Source: Engraulis encrasicolus (taxonomy: Eukaryota; Chordata; Actinopteri; Clupeiformes; Engraulidae). Taken from it: a stretch of DNA of 64,000 bases. The notes under the pieces were generated by a model. The model did no database searches. It saw only the letters and a program-made list of their open reading frames with translations, and had not been told where the DNA came from. The DNA lies in assembly GCF_034702125.1 (NCBI RefSeq), contig NC_085866.1, positions 19,758,315-19,822,314 on the forward strand, read 5' to 3'. Both the position numbers and the translations under genes were made by a program. Positions within the stretch are counted from its first letter, which is position 1; every line of letters begins with the position of its first letter. Shown here in pieces: positions 1 to 17,027 of this stretch.

Positions 1-376
1 ACTTAAAAAAGCCTTAGGTCAATATTTCAGACTCTATTCGATATATTTTCATAATTTAAAAAAACCAAAAACATCTGTGTCTATTTTTTAGATATTTTAA
101 TTTTAAAATGAGATGCAACTGTTTACAGCGCTCAGCAGCTCTCAGTCAGCAATTCATGATGACCATTGAGGGTTGGACGGCTAGACAAGCAATCATTCAT
201 TCTCTTTCCACAACGGACATATAATTAAGATCAAAACTTCGGACCCTCTTCAACGCACTTTCATGATCAACAACACACGTTTATGTTTATCCATTTTAGA
301 TAATTTGGCTTTACTATGAAATGCGGTTCCTTGCACTGTCGCATTGTTTACCATTAATTAAAGAACTAAAATTCCG

Positions 377-520
377 GCCCTACCGTGGCGCATATGGTAG
401 GGCACTCGTTTGCTATGCGGCAGACCCAGGTTCGAATCCTGGCCTGGGTCCTTTGCCAACCCTTCCCCATCTCTCTCTCCAAACTCATTTGCTGTTACCA
501 TCCTGTCAAGTCAAGTGAAC
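377..520 (+). repeat. tRNA-derived SINE, truncated tail
   Basis: A tRNA-like head carries a perfect RNA polymerase III B box (GGTTCGAATCC) at 429-439 and an A-box-like stretch about 45 bases upstream. It is followed by a pyrimidine-rich body ending near 'ctgtcaagtcaagtg'. A second member of the same family lies at about 3560-3690. The head does not fold convincingly as a tRNA cloverleaf and runs straight into the SINE body, so it is a retroposon and not a tRNA gene. It lies downstream of PA2G4 exon 9, probably in an intron of that gene. Confidence 0.65.
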
Positions 521-624
521 TTCATTGTCAAAAATCTATGCAAGAGGGTTAGCACAGAAGTTTGAAAAAGCGTCTGACCTGTCTCCAATATGCAGTTAAC
601 CGAAACATACATACAAGTCATTGA

Positions 625-5479
<4,855 letters not shown>

Positions 5480-5640
5480 GTTTTCTAAATCGTTCAGACA
5501 ACTTTTCTCGCCAGTAGAACTAGAGGTTGGGTGATGGACCACCACGCCAAGCAAGCGGCAGAACAACTCTCTTCACGTACGACTCGCTTGGCCCGCTCTA
5601 CGCTGACTCCTCCCCTTACGTCCCACGCAAAATAAACCGC
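5480..5640 (-). promoter_or_regulatory. PA2G4 5' UTR and probable core promoter
   Basis: The sequence directly upstream of the PA2G4 start codon is relatively CpG-rich compared with the AT-rich DNA beyond 5690, as expected for a housekeeping promoter. No TATA box is evident at a suitable distance. The transcription start cannot be placed from sequence. Confidence 0.4.
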
Positions 5641-6049
5641 CAAATGGAACACGTTGTGACGCCAGATGGAGCAGTTGCATGTTTTTTGTTTGATGTAAAA
5701 AGTGATCAATTTCCTCTACTTTATGATATAAATAGTCGTTCAAAGGGAATAGCCTTCTAACGAAATTGGGTGGTTGACATAGGCCTATTTGACTGATACA
5801 ATTTAAATATATATAATAAAAAATAAATAAAATAATATAATAAAAAAAACCTGAAATTTAAGTAGGTAGGCCTAATGAAAACATCAAGGTTAGCCTATGT
5901 TCCACCAAGTCTCACATAGGACTAGATTTTCTTTTTAGTGTTGTTTAAAAATGTGTTGCCTGTGTTTATTGAATTTGCGTCAGTTTATTGAATTAGGGAA
6001 ATAAATTGTCAAATGGTGTGACAAAAATGTATGTGCACTTTGTTATTGT

Positions 6050-6363
6050 GCATTACATGTTAGTCTGCAACTATTCCATAGGGTCACTTGTAGGCCTATG
6101 TGATGTCATTATGACGTGTCCTTGGAGATGGTTCTAAAGCCTCACTTGAGTATACAGACACTCATTTAACAGCAGGACACTGAAGAGTGAGTAGTTGGAT
6201 TATTATTTCCTCCTGGACATTTAAACACACACATAGTATGGGACTCAGATGGACAGCAGAAGTCAGGGGTGCAGGCCAGTCATGCTGTAAGTAGGCCTAC
6301 ATGAACATCAACACAGCATGATCATCAGTAAGCAGGGGTTTCATAAATCAACTTCAACATGAA

Positions 6364-6461
<98 letters not shown>

Positions 6462-6939
6462 GAGAGAGACAGAGAGAGAGAATGTTCCAGAGCTCGATAC
6501 AACATTACCCTACAAGTGGTATAAACTCTGCAAAGTTTTCAAACAAGATTCACCTTAGGATGATAGTCTCTTGAACAGATACATGCTAGTCAGCCACTCT
6601 ATTCCAATAGGGTCACTTGTCTGTGATGTCTGCCACTCTATTCCATAGGGTCACTTGTCTGTGATGTCATTATGTGTCCTTGGAGATGGTTCTAAAACCT
6701 CACAACACTCATTTAACAGCAGGACACTGAAGAGTAGAGTTGGATTATTGTTGGATATAGTTGGACATTTAAACATGCCTCACATAGTATGGGACTCAGA
6801 TGGACAGCAAAAGTCAGGGGTGCAGGCCAATCAGCATACTGTAAGTACATGAACATCAACACAGCATTATCATATCAGTAAGCATAGGTTTTATAGCTCA
6901 ACTTCAACATGAAGACACACACGCAGAGAGAGAGAGAGA

Positions 6940-7014
<75 letters not shown>

Positions 7015-7166
7015 ACAGAGAGGGTGAGAGGCAATGTTCCAGAGCTCGATACAACATTATCCTACAAGGGGTATAAACTCTGCAAAGGACTTAAAAACCA
7101 GATTCACCTTAGATGATAGTCTCTTGAACAGATAGGCCTGTTAGTCTGCCACTCTATTCCAATAGG
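6050..7166 (+). repeat. Satellite array, left remnant (about two units)
   Basis: Two consecutive copies of a roughly 530-600 bp unit. Landmarks are 'acatgaacatcaacacagca' (about 6300 and 6849), 'caacttcaacatgaagac' followed by (AC)n (6364-6459 and 6941-7016), 'aatgttccagagctc', 'cactctattccaatagggtc', and 'acagcaggacactgaagagt'. Within a unit, a segment of about 36 bp (CACTCTATTCCA...GGTCACTTGTCTGTGATGTCTG) is itself doubled. The array is interrupted at 7166 by the outer hAT element and resumes at 34092. No protein is encoded. Confidence 0.9.
6364..6459. repeat. (AC)n microsatellite inside a satellite unit
   Basis: An AC tract followed by a short AG tract, at the same position in the satellite unit as the tracts at 6941, 35165, 36256, 36818, 37895 and 56276. 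Confidence 0.97.
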
Positions 7167-7654
7167 CAGGGCCGCGTTATCCTATGGTGCAACCGGTGCT
7201 GCAGCACCGGGCCCCGCCACTAGAGGGGGCCCCGGACGTCGTGAGATTGGAAAATATGAAACGATATTTTGAGACAATCAATTGTACTTTTGATGCATTT
7301 CGCCATCCGTAGGCAAGCTTGGCGCATGCATATCTTGTCACCAGGCTAGACAGGCAGCTTGGGCCCCCCAAGACTGTAGCTGGGGAACAGTAGTGGCGAT
7401 TTGTTACAAGTGTTCTTTCGTTTTAATTTTCGCTTGGCCCCCCTACTGAGCCTAGAATCGCCTCTGCATGCACGCAGGAATCGGAGGTCTATAATCATTT
7501 CAGTCAGATGCTTCTGGTTGTGTGCCACCAATGAAAACGGTGGTCAATAATTTTTGAGTTTGATGATAGGCTACTGTCAAAAAGATGTGAGAAACTCGGC
7601 GTCAGCACTTGCTTCAGATTGTAAGGATAAACTTCAGCCCGGCATGGATTAACG

Positions 7655-7970
7655 GGGTGTACCTAATCACCGGAACGGACAGGAACTTACCGGAACGGAC
7701 CGAAACGGGCCAGAACGGACCGGAACGGACCCAGATTTAGCCAAAACTGACCCAGATTTTGCATAATAAGAGCACATTACGCTGCGAAACGGACCGGAAC
7801 TGACTGTAACTGGCCAGAACGGACCGGAACGGTCTCAGATTTGGCCGAAACGGACCCATAAATTAATCAGAACTGACCGAAACGGACCCAAATTTAGTTA
7901 AGGGGGGGGGGGGGGGGTTGCGCACTTGCGCTTACGCCTGTCTCGGAGCATGGGCATCGAAAACGCAGGA
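7655..7970. repeat. Left inverted arm, outer part
   Basis: Inverted copy of about 31170-31486. It contains the CCGGAACGGACC-type minisatellite (7670-7880) and an 18-base G run near 7902. The inner part of the arm continues at 12876 beyond the Gypsy element. Confidence 0.9.
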
Positions 7971-8109
7971 TGTTAATGGAGTGTTTGAAGTACGACACGA
8001 CACGACATGTAGCGAGCACTCGAATGCCGAGCTCCAGCCTTTATTGGTTATATAAACCAACATTGCCCCCTGCGGGCATAACAGGAGATAGCTGGGAGCT
8101 ATCTCTACA
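7971..8109 (-). repeat. Gypsy 3' LTR
   Basis: A 139-bp LTR. On the minus strand it begins TGTAGAGATAGCTCCC and ends ACTCCATTAACA. It matches 12738-12870. A purine-rich tract (AAGAAAGGGAGA, 8110-8125 read on the minus strand) abuts it, as expected for the plus-strand primer. Confidence 0.93.
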
Positions 8110-8397
8110 TCTCCCTTTCTTAATTGTACCCAACACAGCTAGTCTAAATAAACAAGATTACATAGCTGTCTGAAGTCACCACGCTAACTGTGATATGTGA
8201 ATACCTGTAGAACTAAAGTTATAGAGCATCCACTGTAAACAAAGGACATGTGAACATGTCTGAAGTGAACAAAACATGTGATTGCCTACGTCTCTCCTTT
8301 CCCCCCCTGGGTTTAAACACAGAGGATCACATCATATAGGCCAGTCGCCATATCGTCCTTTTTTTTTCTTTTTCACATTTGTGTGTGTGTGTGTGTG

Positions 8398-8437
<40 letters not shown>

Positions 8438-8562
8438 CATGCGTGCGTGCGTGCGTGCGTGTGTGTGTCTTGACACCTTAACTATCAGGGCCAGGGTAGA
8501 CTACCTGGCCCTGTCATGGGGGATACTCTGGGTTTATTCTGCCCGTATGAGTATCCACCCAA
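8110..8562 (-). other. Gypsy 3' untranslated region with (GT)n tract
   Basis: Sequence between the polypurine tract and the end of integrase. It holds a GT/GCGT microsatellite at 8383-8468 and no protein-coding frame. Confidence 0.6.
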
Positions 8563-11427
8563 TTAAGTTAGACTTGTCTCAAAGTCCTGCAGATATATTG
8601 GGGGCTCCTGCTGCCTTTCCAGTGGAGGTAGCGCTGTCTCAGCAGGATCGGCGGCCGGTGGCACATCAGGCAGGGCAGGGTTAGAGGAATTAGGTGGGGC
8701 TCGGTCGGCGGTGCCCTTGCCGGTCTGCTGAGCAACAGTGAGGTCCCGCCTGTTCCTCCTCACCATACGGCCCTCTACGTTCACGTAGTAGGACCGTGGT
8801 GTGTCAGCCTCTCGTTGTACAGTACCTTTGGAGCTACAGTCCCGGACCCAGACACTGTCACCCGGGTTGAGAGGTGGCAGTGCTTTGGCTCTGTGGCGGG
8901 TGTCAAAGTGTGTTTTTTGTTTCAGCCTAGACCGTTGGTCTTGCGTTGTGAATGCTGAGAGGTCAGGCCAGCTTGGCCGGAGGAGTGATGAATGGACAGG
9001 TACTGGCGTGCGGAGGCGGCGACCCTGCAGGAGCTCAGAGGGGCTGTACCCACCAGCGAGAGGAGTGGAGCGGTAGGCCAGGAGTGCCATGTACGGGTCT
9101 GATGACTTCTTGAAGAGCTGCTTGACTGTTTGTACAGCCTTTTCAGCAGCCCCATTACTCTGTGGATAGAGCAGGCTAGATGTCACATGGGTGAAGTCCC
9201 AGGTCTTTGAAAAAAGACGGAAGGTGTCTGAGGAGAAATGCGGTCCATTGTCGCTGATCACTGTAGCTGGGACTCCGTTGTGCGCGAATCACGACTTCAT
9301 TCGTTCGACGACTGCAGATGAGGTGGTGGATTGCATCTTGCATTCAATGGACTGTGAATAGTAGTCGAACATGACGAGGTAAGTGGAGTCATCTAAATGA
9401 CAGAGGTCAGCCCCTACCTTTTGCCATGGGCCATCGGGTGTGTTCTCGGGGAAGAGAGCCTCACTAGGTTGTCGTCTGTTCTGTGCGCATATCTGGCATT
9501 GTTCTACGATCTGCTGTAGCCGTCTACTGAGTCCCGGCCACCAGACAGATGTCTTGGCCCTTTCTCTGCATTTGGTGATGCCTTGATGGCCTGCGTGAAT
9601 TTTGGTAAGGATGTCCTCCTGCATCGAGGTCGGGATGACCAAGCGCGTGCCCTTAAGCAGTAGACCCTGGGCTATGGTGAGGTCAGCTGAGACATCCCAG
9701 TATGCTCCCAGTGCACTGTCATGTTTGGCATTGTCAGGCCAGCCTTTTTGGCAGTGGAGGGCCAACTGTCTGAGTACTTCATCAGCGTGTTGAGCTTGTT
9801 TGAGCTCTATGAGTCTCTTTTCATTGATGGGTAGTGATGAGACAACTGAATGTACAAACGCCTCAATCACCTGTTCTTGTGCACGGGCTTCTGGGGGCTG
9901 TGAAGCAGGCACCGGGGCTCTTGATAGTGTCTCTGCTGTGGCCAGACTCTTTCCTGGCACATGTGTTAGGGAGAAACTGAACCACATGAGTCTCATCCGA
10001 AACCGCAGAATGCGGGATGACAATTCGTCAAGCTGTTTAGTCACCAGGTGGGCTAGGAGGAGCTTGTGGTCGGTTTCAACTTGAAATTTCATTCCCAGCA
10101 GGAAGTCTTTGAAGCGCTCACACGCCCACGTTATAGCCAGTGCCTCTTTTTCGATTTGTGCATAACGCTGTTCCGTGGTCGTGAGAGCGCGTGAGATGTA
10201 TGACACCGGGCGCCAGTCTGCGTCTCCTCGCCGCTGGAGGAGGACCGCCCCCAGGCCACAAGAGGACGCATCGGCAGAGACTTTAGTTTCGCAGCTGGAG
10301 TCATACAAAGCCAGGCCAGGTGGGGTGGACAGCTCTTTTTTAATGTCCATGAATGCTTGGTGCTGTTGCGGGCCCCAGAACCAGGAAGAGTCCTTACTCA
10401 GGAGGTCTCTGAGGGGCTTTGACTTTTCCGCGAGGTGAGGGAGATATTTCCCCAGATGTGTGACCAGGCCCATGAAGCGCCTGACTTCCGTGACATTCTT
10501 TGGCTCTGCCATATGAGTGAGTGCTCTGACTTTGTCGGGATCTGCTCTAACCCCCTCTTCATCGACAATCTGGCCTAGAAACTTCATTTGCCTCTTGGAG
10601 AACTCACATTTTGTGTTCAGTGTGAGCCCTGCACGATGGAGACGCTCGAGTACAGCCATGAGGCGTGAATCATGTTGTGCCTGTGTAGCCCCAAACACAA
10701 GGACATCATCCATGTGGCACAGGGTCCCCTCTAAACCCTCCAGGAGTTGGGACATGCGCCGCTGGAAGTGTTCCGGGGCTGAACTTATTCCAAAGGGCAA
10801 TCTCCTGTAGCAGAAACGGCCGAATGGGGTTATGAACGTCGTCAGGAGCATTGAGTCCTCTGCGAGTGGGATTTGCCAAAACCCTGACTGTGCATCGAGC
10901 TTTGTGAAGATTTTGGCGTCCTTCAGCTGTCCCAGTGTAGATTCAACACAGGGCAGGATGTGGAGTTCTCGCTGGACGTTTTCATTCAGCATGGTGAGGT
11001 CCACGCATATCCTCACTCTGCCATCTGGTTTAGGCACGACCACCATGCCTGCGCACCAGGCTGTGGGCTCCTCGACTCGTGTGATGATACCTAACTCTTC
11101 CATCCGACTGAGTTCATCCTTCACTTTGGACATGAGAGGGAGGGAGACCCGTCTAGGGGTGGATAGGGCGAAGGGTGTTGCATTTGGCTTGAGGGATATG
11201 TGATACTCCCCCTCCAGGCAGCCAATACCCTTGAAGAGGGTGGGGAAGCGCTGTTTCACTTCTTGTTCGAGGTTGTGAGAGGCATTGTCGAGTGAGTCTA
11301 TTCTTGTCACTAGACCAAGGGCTGAAATGGCAGGGCGGCCTAGTAAGGCCATTCTGAGGCCCCTAATGATATACACGTTCTGCTGTGTGGATTTCTCTCC
11401 TGACACTAAGGTGGCTGGAAATCTGCC
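8563..11427 (-). pseudogene. Gypsy pol: reverse transcriptase, RNase H, integrase (two in-frame stops)
   Basis: One reading frame with stops at about 11427-11425 and 9291-9289. In order: RT motif A (FTKLDAQSGFWQI), motif B (LPFGISSAPEHFQRRM), catalytic MDD in CHMDDVLVFG, RNase H (KVSADASSCGLGAVLLQ), the integrase HHCC zinc finger (HAGHQG to CQIC) and the integrase catalytic core with SDNGPHF after the second stop. It resembles the K02A2.6-like Gypsy polyproteins common in fish. The first stop separates protease from RT and the second lies inside the integrase core, just before the second catalytic Asp. Both are TGA and consistent with point decay. All other catalytic residues are present. Confidence 0.93.
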
Positions 11428-12469
11428 TCATATATCTAGCGGGATGCGGCTAGGGCCCTGAAGCATTTTATCTGACTTCCCCAGGGGTGGCGGCGCCTTG
11501 AGGCCCAGATACACGGATTCCGGGATCACAGTCAAATCGGCCCCCGTGTCAATTTTAAATACAGTGTTGCGACCACACAGATTGATATGGGTTACCCATG
11601 GTTGCTCCTCATTGTCCGTTACTGTGCTGAGGAATGCAACATCTTCAACATCCCCTGCGCCTGCGTTATCTCCCTGGATCTCAGCTGTGACTGCTGGAGT
11701 GGACCGACAAACGCCTGCAAAGTGTCCCCACTTCCCACAGTTCCTACATATAGCATCTTTAGCTGGGCATGCCTGTCTATTGTGGGAGCTTTTGCCACAC
11801 CAGCCACAATTTGTGTGTTGCATCTGTGGTCTTACTGCAGTGGGGGTGCGAGGCATTGAAGTGGTGGGTGGTCGGTTACTGTATTTTTTCATTGTGACGG
11901 CCTCCAGTGACTGTGCAGAGGTTGTCTCTCCTTTGAGGAGGATTTGCTGTTTTTTCACATTTTCGTGTGTAAGACACTTTTGTTTTGCTGTGTCCAGAGT
12001 GAGTTTCTCATCCATCTGTAGCTTCTCTGACAATGCCTGATCCGCAGGCCAAGTACCAATCTATCTCTGATAAGCTCGTCACGTATGACACCATACTGGC
12101 AGTGTTGGATGAGATCGTACAGTGCTTTTATGAAGCTGTCGACAGATTCGGCACTCTCCTGAACTTTTTGTGAAATCTGGCACGCTCAAATATCAGGTTG
12201 CGTTTGGGAATAAAGTGGTTGGTAAGTTCAGTTTTTACTGTATTCAAGTTTTTAAGTTGGGCGGCAGTGAGATCCCTGCAGATGGATTCCGCCTCCGGTC
12301 CCATGGCATACAGTAGGGTGTTCACCTGCTTTGCCTTCGACTGTTTATCCAGACCTGAAGCATGTCGGAACCGCTCAAATCTACTGAGCCAAAGTGGCCA
12401 CTCTTCTGGGCGGGAGGTGTCAAACTCGGACGGAGGGGAGATTTGAAAGAACGCCTGCTGTTCAGTCAT
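11428..12469 (-). pseudogene. Gypsy gag with zinc knuckles, plus aspartic protease (frameshifted)
   Basis: Gag starts at the ATG at 12469 and continues for about 100 codons, shifts frame near 12165 and again near 12035, and then runs open to 11428. The later part has two CX2CX4HX4C knuckles (CGWCGKSSHNRQAC and CRNCGKWGHFAGVC), which bind RNA, and the protease active site DTGA in KIDTGADLTVIPES. Between the two shifts the third frame still gives gag-like sequence, so the breaks are simple indels. Confidence 0.88.
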
Positions 12470-12711
12470 GTCGGCTGTCGAGGATGTATTCTTTTAACGT
12501 TTCCGCGGCAGTTTTGTAGCTAGGTGAGTACCGTAACTTCGGGGCTAATGCTCACTTCTGGCTGAGGTAAACATACAGGTGCCGCTAGCTATGTTTCACA
12601 GAATGATGTATCGATAGAACTATCAAACCTTGAGGCGAAACAATGCTGTTTCTGACACCGGTAACTTAATAGTACCCATTCGTATTCTTGATGGTCTGGT
12701 TATTAGCGTGG

Positions 12712-12737
12712 ATCTTGAGAGACCAATTCTGACACCA
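12712..12737 (-). promoter_or_regulatory. Gypsy primer-binding site
   Basis: On the minus strand, directly after the 5' LTR, the sequence reads TGGTGTCAGAATTGG. This is the expected position and TGG start for a tRNA primer site. The tRNA species is not assigned. Confidence 0.7.
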
Positions 12738-12870
12738 TGTTAAGGGAGTGTTGAAGTACGACACGACATGTAGCGAGCACTCGAATGCCGAGCTCCAGCT
12801 TTTATTGATTATATAAACCAACATTGCCCCCTGCGGGCATAACAGGAGATAGCTGGGAGCTATCTCTACA
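12738..12870 (-). repeat. Gypsy 5' LTR
   Basis: A 133-bp copy of the LTR at 7971-8109, with the same TG...CA ends on the minus strand. It lacks one 5-base ACACG repeat present in the other copy. Confidence 0.93.
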
Positions 12871-12875
12871 CAGGA

Positions 12876-13424
12876 GACACCTGCGCTGTCATGGGCTTCG
12901 TTGCGAGACACGCGGACCCTCTTGTGACCACTTGGGATATTTTATTACTAGTAAACATTTCAAGTAGGCCTATCGTTCGAGATTGAGAGCGTGTAACGAT
13001 GAACAAATGTATATCGTGGAGTAGGCCTATTGAAAGTTGCTGGCCAAAACCATGACAAGCACGAAGAAAGGTTTCACGTTACCTGAACAGTTTTATGGAA
13101 TACCCTATGTCTCTCTCACACGTTGACACAAGGAGCACTATGAAGACAAGGAGAGGGAGAGACAGATCTGTCGGTGTGTGTGTGTGTGCGCGAGCGTCTC
13201 CACTGACGCGCTAGAGAGCTGCCTCAATAGGCTATTGACCAGCTTAAACTTCACTGGTGAAAAAACAGTAGCCTACAGTAAGGAGTTGTAAGCATTTTCA
13301 TAGCACACTATAGGCATATTCCCACATGTCAATGTGTTAGGCCTAGACACTCCATCCATACACTAGCCAATGCGCAATTTCGCTGGTAAACTGGTAGTTT
13401 CACGTGACTTTGACATCATCATAT
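12876..13424. repeat. Left inverted arm, inner part
   Basis: An inverted copy of about 30639-31165, with a short (GT)n at 13172-13190 matching an (AC)n at about 30855-30872 in the other arm. The pairing ends at 'catcatcatat'. Confidence 0.9.
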
Positions 13425-13580
13425 CTTTGTAATTCCAGAGGTAGCTGGTGGAGCACTCAAATGTTTTTTTGGTAGTAGCATCCCGTATTATAGTCCTACA
13501 CAGTCCACAGATGACACAAAATCAAAGAACAAAAAAGACAACAACAAAAAATGTTCCATGCGCTGCCATCTGTCTGGAAT

Positions 13581-13881
13581 CAGTGGCGTTTCTAGCCCAA
13601 CATTACCACAGGGGCCTGGGAGGGGCCCACCTAGGACCTAATTCTTAACCCCCTCTGTGTCTGTGCCTGGGACAACTGACCCTCATAGTCCCTTCCTTTG
13701 TGTGTTGCACTTGGAATCCGTCAATGCACATTGCAAACCTGTTCCGCTCTTCGCGCCAGCAGTTAGACATTTATATATATATATATACATATCATTGGCT
13801 GGAGCAGGGGCCCTTGGGGGGGCCAGGACCAATCCTACAGGGGCCCAGGCCCACCCTGGCCCCTGTCTAAAAACGCCCATG
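13581..13881. mobile_element. hAT MITE, 301 bp
   Basis: The ends CAGTGGCGTTTCTAG and the complement of CATGGGCGTTTTTAG are flanked by the exact 8-bp duplication TCTGGAAT (13573-13580 and 13882-13889). It lies in the loop of the long-inverted-repeat element. No coding sequence. Confidence 0.9.
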
Positions 13882-13900
13882 TCTGGAATATTAAGGGGGG

Positions 13901-16900
13901 TGTTCTGTCCCCCAAAGACCTTGCAGGTTTGAGATCAACCCTGTACTTAGCAGGCTACTCTATTCATCTCGGGTTCTGTACCTTTAAAGGGTAATGTTTA
14001 GGTTAAATTTATAACTAAATCTATACAGGATGTTGTCAGAAGAGGTGTTTTGAAACATATATGTGAATTCACAGTCTGTAACAATGCCAAACTGCAATAT
14101 TTTCATGAAAATGTATCATTTGAAAGCCACTTCTGAAATGTTGGGCTTCTCGCTGGCAGAGCCTCTATGACGTAGATAGAGGGAGTCCAGCTAAGGTTCT
14201 GGTTCAGCTCTCGCTTGTTGATGTAGGCTTACCAACAGTTTTGGTTGTAGTAGCCTATATCTTTCCAATGCTTTCACACGAGAGTGGCATTTTATATGCC
14301 TATCTAAAACAGTCTCATAGTAGACCGTTACTAGAAATAGCGACTATTTTAATATCTTTCCCGAAAACGATGCCCGTGGAGTAACGAGACCTTCATGTCC
14401 CCCGCCACAATGACTTGCGCCCTCTGTCCATGGTGCTGAAATCGCGGCATTCTGTGAAGCACGTTACAATGTCATGAGGGAATAGTTATTTGTGTTGTCC
14501 ATAGTTATACCAACGAAAAAAGTAGGCGGTGATAAATACGCCAGGTCCAAATTACTAAAATAAAAAGTATATTGTAACAGCCTACCAGCTGCCTCCTCAG
14601 GAGTGAGAGCGCAGAGTTACCCCGTGTGCATTAGGCTACACTTCCCATCTCACCACGCAGCCTCTAAAATGGGTTTGAGAGTGTCAGGATCGCAACAACC
14701 ATGCGCCGAGTGAGCAAGCCAGAAGGAATCGTGAAGTGTGTGCACCAATTCTGAATCGCTGAAGCCAGACACTGATGTGCGCTGTTCCAAATTGAGACCG
14801 AGCGCGCAAGTCTGCAAACAAGGGTTTGCAAAAGTGCACTAAATAATAAGACTAATAAGAAAAGATATTCGTTGTGTTGATCTGTTTTATTTCTTATGTG
14901 TTCGTCAGTGGGGTTTTTTCATATTTGGAAAGGTAACGAAGGCTAGGCCTATACCAACGGCAGTCTTATTGCTGCCTGGTGCCCAACTCATAACCTCTAA
15001 AACTTAAAAATACAGTCGATTGCACAGTTACAATATGGACGACGTTTTAAAATGGATAACAGTAATTTAAACATTAGTAAGCTTTTTCAACGTCATTTGA
15101 GAGTCTTAGTTTTCGCTTGGCCCAACGCGCCACATTTGCCAAACTAACGTTGATGTGGTCCTGACATTTTGATGAATAACAATAGCATAATATCTCTACA
15201 AAATCGGGAGTGAATTGAATTGAAGTCTCCCAACATGTCTTGTCAATCCATGAGGATACGGAAAATCTAGCACACCACACGCGGAGAAAGCGTTCCTTTG
15301 ATAGAGGGGATACCTGCGTCTTTGTAAAGTGCTGCGCGCACGTTTGATTGCCGGTTTTACAAATTACGGGGATAAACATGCCAGGTCCAAATTACTAACA
15401 GGAAAAGAGGGACGATAACAAAGGGGATGAATCGCCAGGAAGACAGGGATGATCTTTCTCGCAGAGCAATGTTGTCTGCCAGAGCGAGTCTCGCCTGGTT
15501 TTGTGTAGGCTATGGTTACGGCACGCAATCCACCGCTGGACCAGCTGGCTATCAGCAATCGCCGCAAGAATCAAACCTGTTTCAAATCCTGCTCATCTCT
15601 CGTGAGTGTAGGGTACTGCATATAGCCTAGGTTAGTTATGTAGGCCTGGAGAAAGAGGTTCACTCTCTCCAGCAGTTCAAAACCACCGTCAGGTTATGTT
15701 TCGGAAGCATATCGGTTTTTTTTTTTTTTTCGACAAAAACGAAGCGCCATAAAGTCACAGTCAAATTCTAGGCTATAGGCCAGCACAGCAGCGTTAATAA
15801 ACTCCAAAAAAGTAATGTGACGTACCCTAATAGCCTAATGACAATCTTACTGTGCAAACTGGGGCAATAAAAACAGTCGGTGGTGGTGGTAGTGCGCGAT
15901 AGCTCTGTGATGGGGAGGGGGATTCTTTTGGCTACATCTAGCCTACCCAACTCAGGACTCTTGATCCAACCGAGAATCTCCACAATGAGGGAAACACATC
16001 GAAAATATAAAACTAAATATGCTATATGCACAAATAGAGTTTATATCAATCAGATATTCTATTAGGTTAACAATGTTATTTTGAAACCTAATGAAGTGCC
16101 ACATAGCCTAATAACGGTCTGGCACACCCTCATGGCGCTGCTGCAGCGCATTGACATGGAGGAAACCTACAAAAAAAATATTATTATTTTAAATAATAAA
16201 ATGGTTCAGACGGTATCTGGTGGATACTGCCACTGTTTAAGGCCATTTAACTTGTTGAAATTTAGCCTATAGGTCTGGAAAGGTGTTACAATATTATAAT
16301 CTGGCCTATTCTCTGCGGTGCTTAGTATGTCTGTAGAACGCAGCGACTCCCTCTACCTACGTCGGATTCTAAATGTTTGTTTAAAAGAAGCCGCCGTTAT
16401 TTTTGACAAAGTTTTCTGAAAATGTTGTTTATGCAATAATTCGGTATTTTGACATATATCACATCTAAATTTATGTATTGAGGTTCTTAAAATGAGATTT
16501 AGTGGTGTTTAACCTGCAAGTTACACTTTAAATGCCCGTGCCCCACTGGGCATTTGTTTAGGGTTGCCCTGGCAACCGAGCTGTCAAAATCAGTTAATAC
16601 TACCGTAAACAACTTACCTCCTCCAGTGATTTCCTTCCTGTTATTTCTAATACTCCTAAAGTAATTACCGTCTGTAAGTAATAATCTTAAATTCGTATTT
16701 CTTATTCCTCTGATTAACCTAACTTGTGATTTAACTGTTTATTTAAATATCATACACTTTCCTTGATCTCTTACCCATATACCTCCGGTAATCTTCCCTC
16801 CCGTAATCGTCCCTTCTTCTCAAGATACATCAGATCTTTAATGGACTTTAATGGACTTAAATGAACTTTATTTATTGAATACTTTTTGTTTTACACTTTG

Positions 16901-17027
16901 TTACAGTTAAACCTTTCTTCATTAAACGGAATCACAACGGCATCCTGACTCGCCCGTTTTCCTCAATGAATGAATGAGTTGGCTGGCTGTTCAAGTAGGC
17001 TTCATGACAGATACTGGGGACAGCACA
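13901..17027 (+). repeat. BEL 5' LTR, interrupted
   Basis: The LTR sequence is at 13901-13987 and 16528-17027, split by the TTAA element 13988-16527. It matches 23681-24081 plus 30232-30417. Confidence 0.9.
13988..16527. mobile_element. TTAA-target DNA element (piggyBac/Kolobok-like), non-autonomous
   Basis: It is inserted in the BEL 5' LTR at TTAA, which is duplicated (13984-13987 and 16528-16531). The intact site is seen in the 3' LTR near 23764. The termini are imperfect inverted repeats (AGGGTAATGTTTAGGTTAAA versus AGTGTAACTTGCAGGTTAAA). Inverted similarity recurs further in, for example GACGTAGATAGAGGGAGTC near 14170 and its complement near 16345-16363. A direct repeat GCCAGGTCCAAATTACTAA occurs near 14540 and 15380. 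No transposase was found. Confidence 0.8.

Larger units (their letters stand above)
7971..12870 (-). mobile_element. Gypsy-type LTR retrotransposon, nearly complete
   Basis: A 4.9-kb element in minus orientation with LTRs of 139 and 133 bp and a 5-bp duplication CAGGA (7966-7970 and 12871-12875). The right inverted arm of the host element (near 31165) preserves the unoccupied site with a single CAGGA. Gene order is gag, protease, reverse transcriptase, RNase H, integrase, with no envelope gene. Gag has two frameshifts and pol has two in-frame TGA stops. The LTRs differ by several substitutions and a 5-base indel, so this is not a very recent insertion. Confidence 0.95.

Noticed and set aside
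377..452. Candidate tRNA gene (perfect B box)
   Set aside because: The head has no convincing cloverleaf pairing and continues directly into a SINE body that recurs at 3545-3700.
7655..7900. CRISPR-like short repeats
   Set aside because: The GGAACGGACC words are degenerate and contiguous without unique spacers of constant length, and this is a vertebrate genome. It is a minisatellite in a transposon arm.
11498..12040. 180-codon plus-strand open frame
   Set aside because: It is the shadow of the Gypsy gag/protease on the other strand and has no family resemblance.
13779..13790. Short (TA)n palindrome
   Set aside because: A simple repeat within the hAT MITE with no supporting structure.
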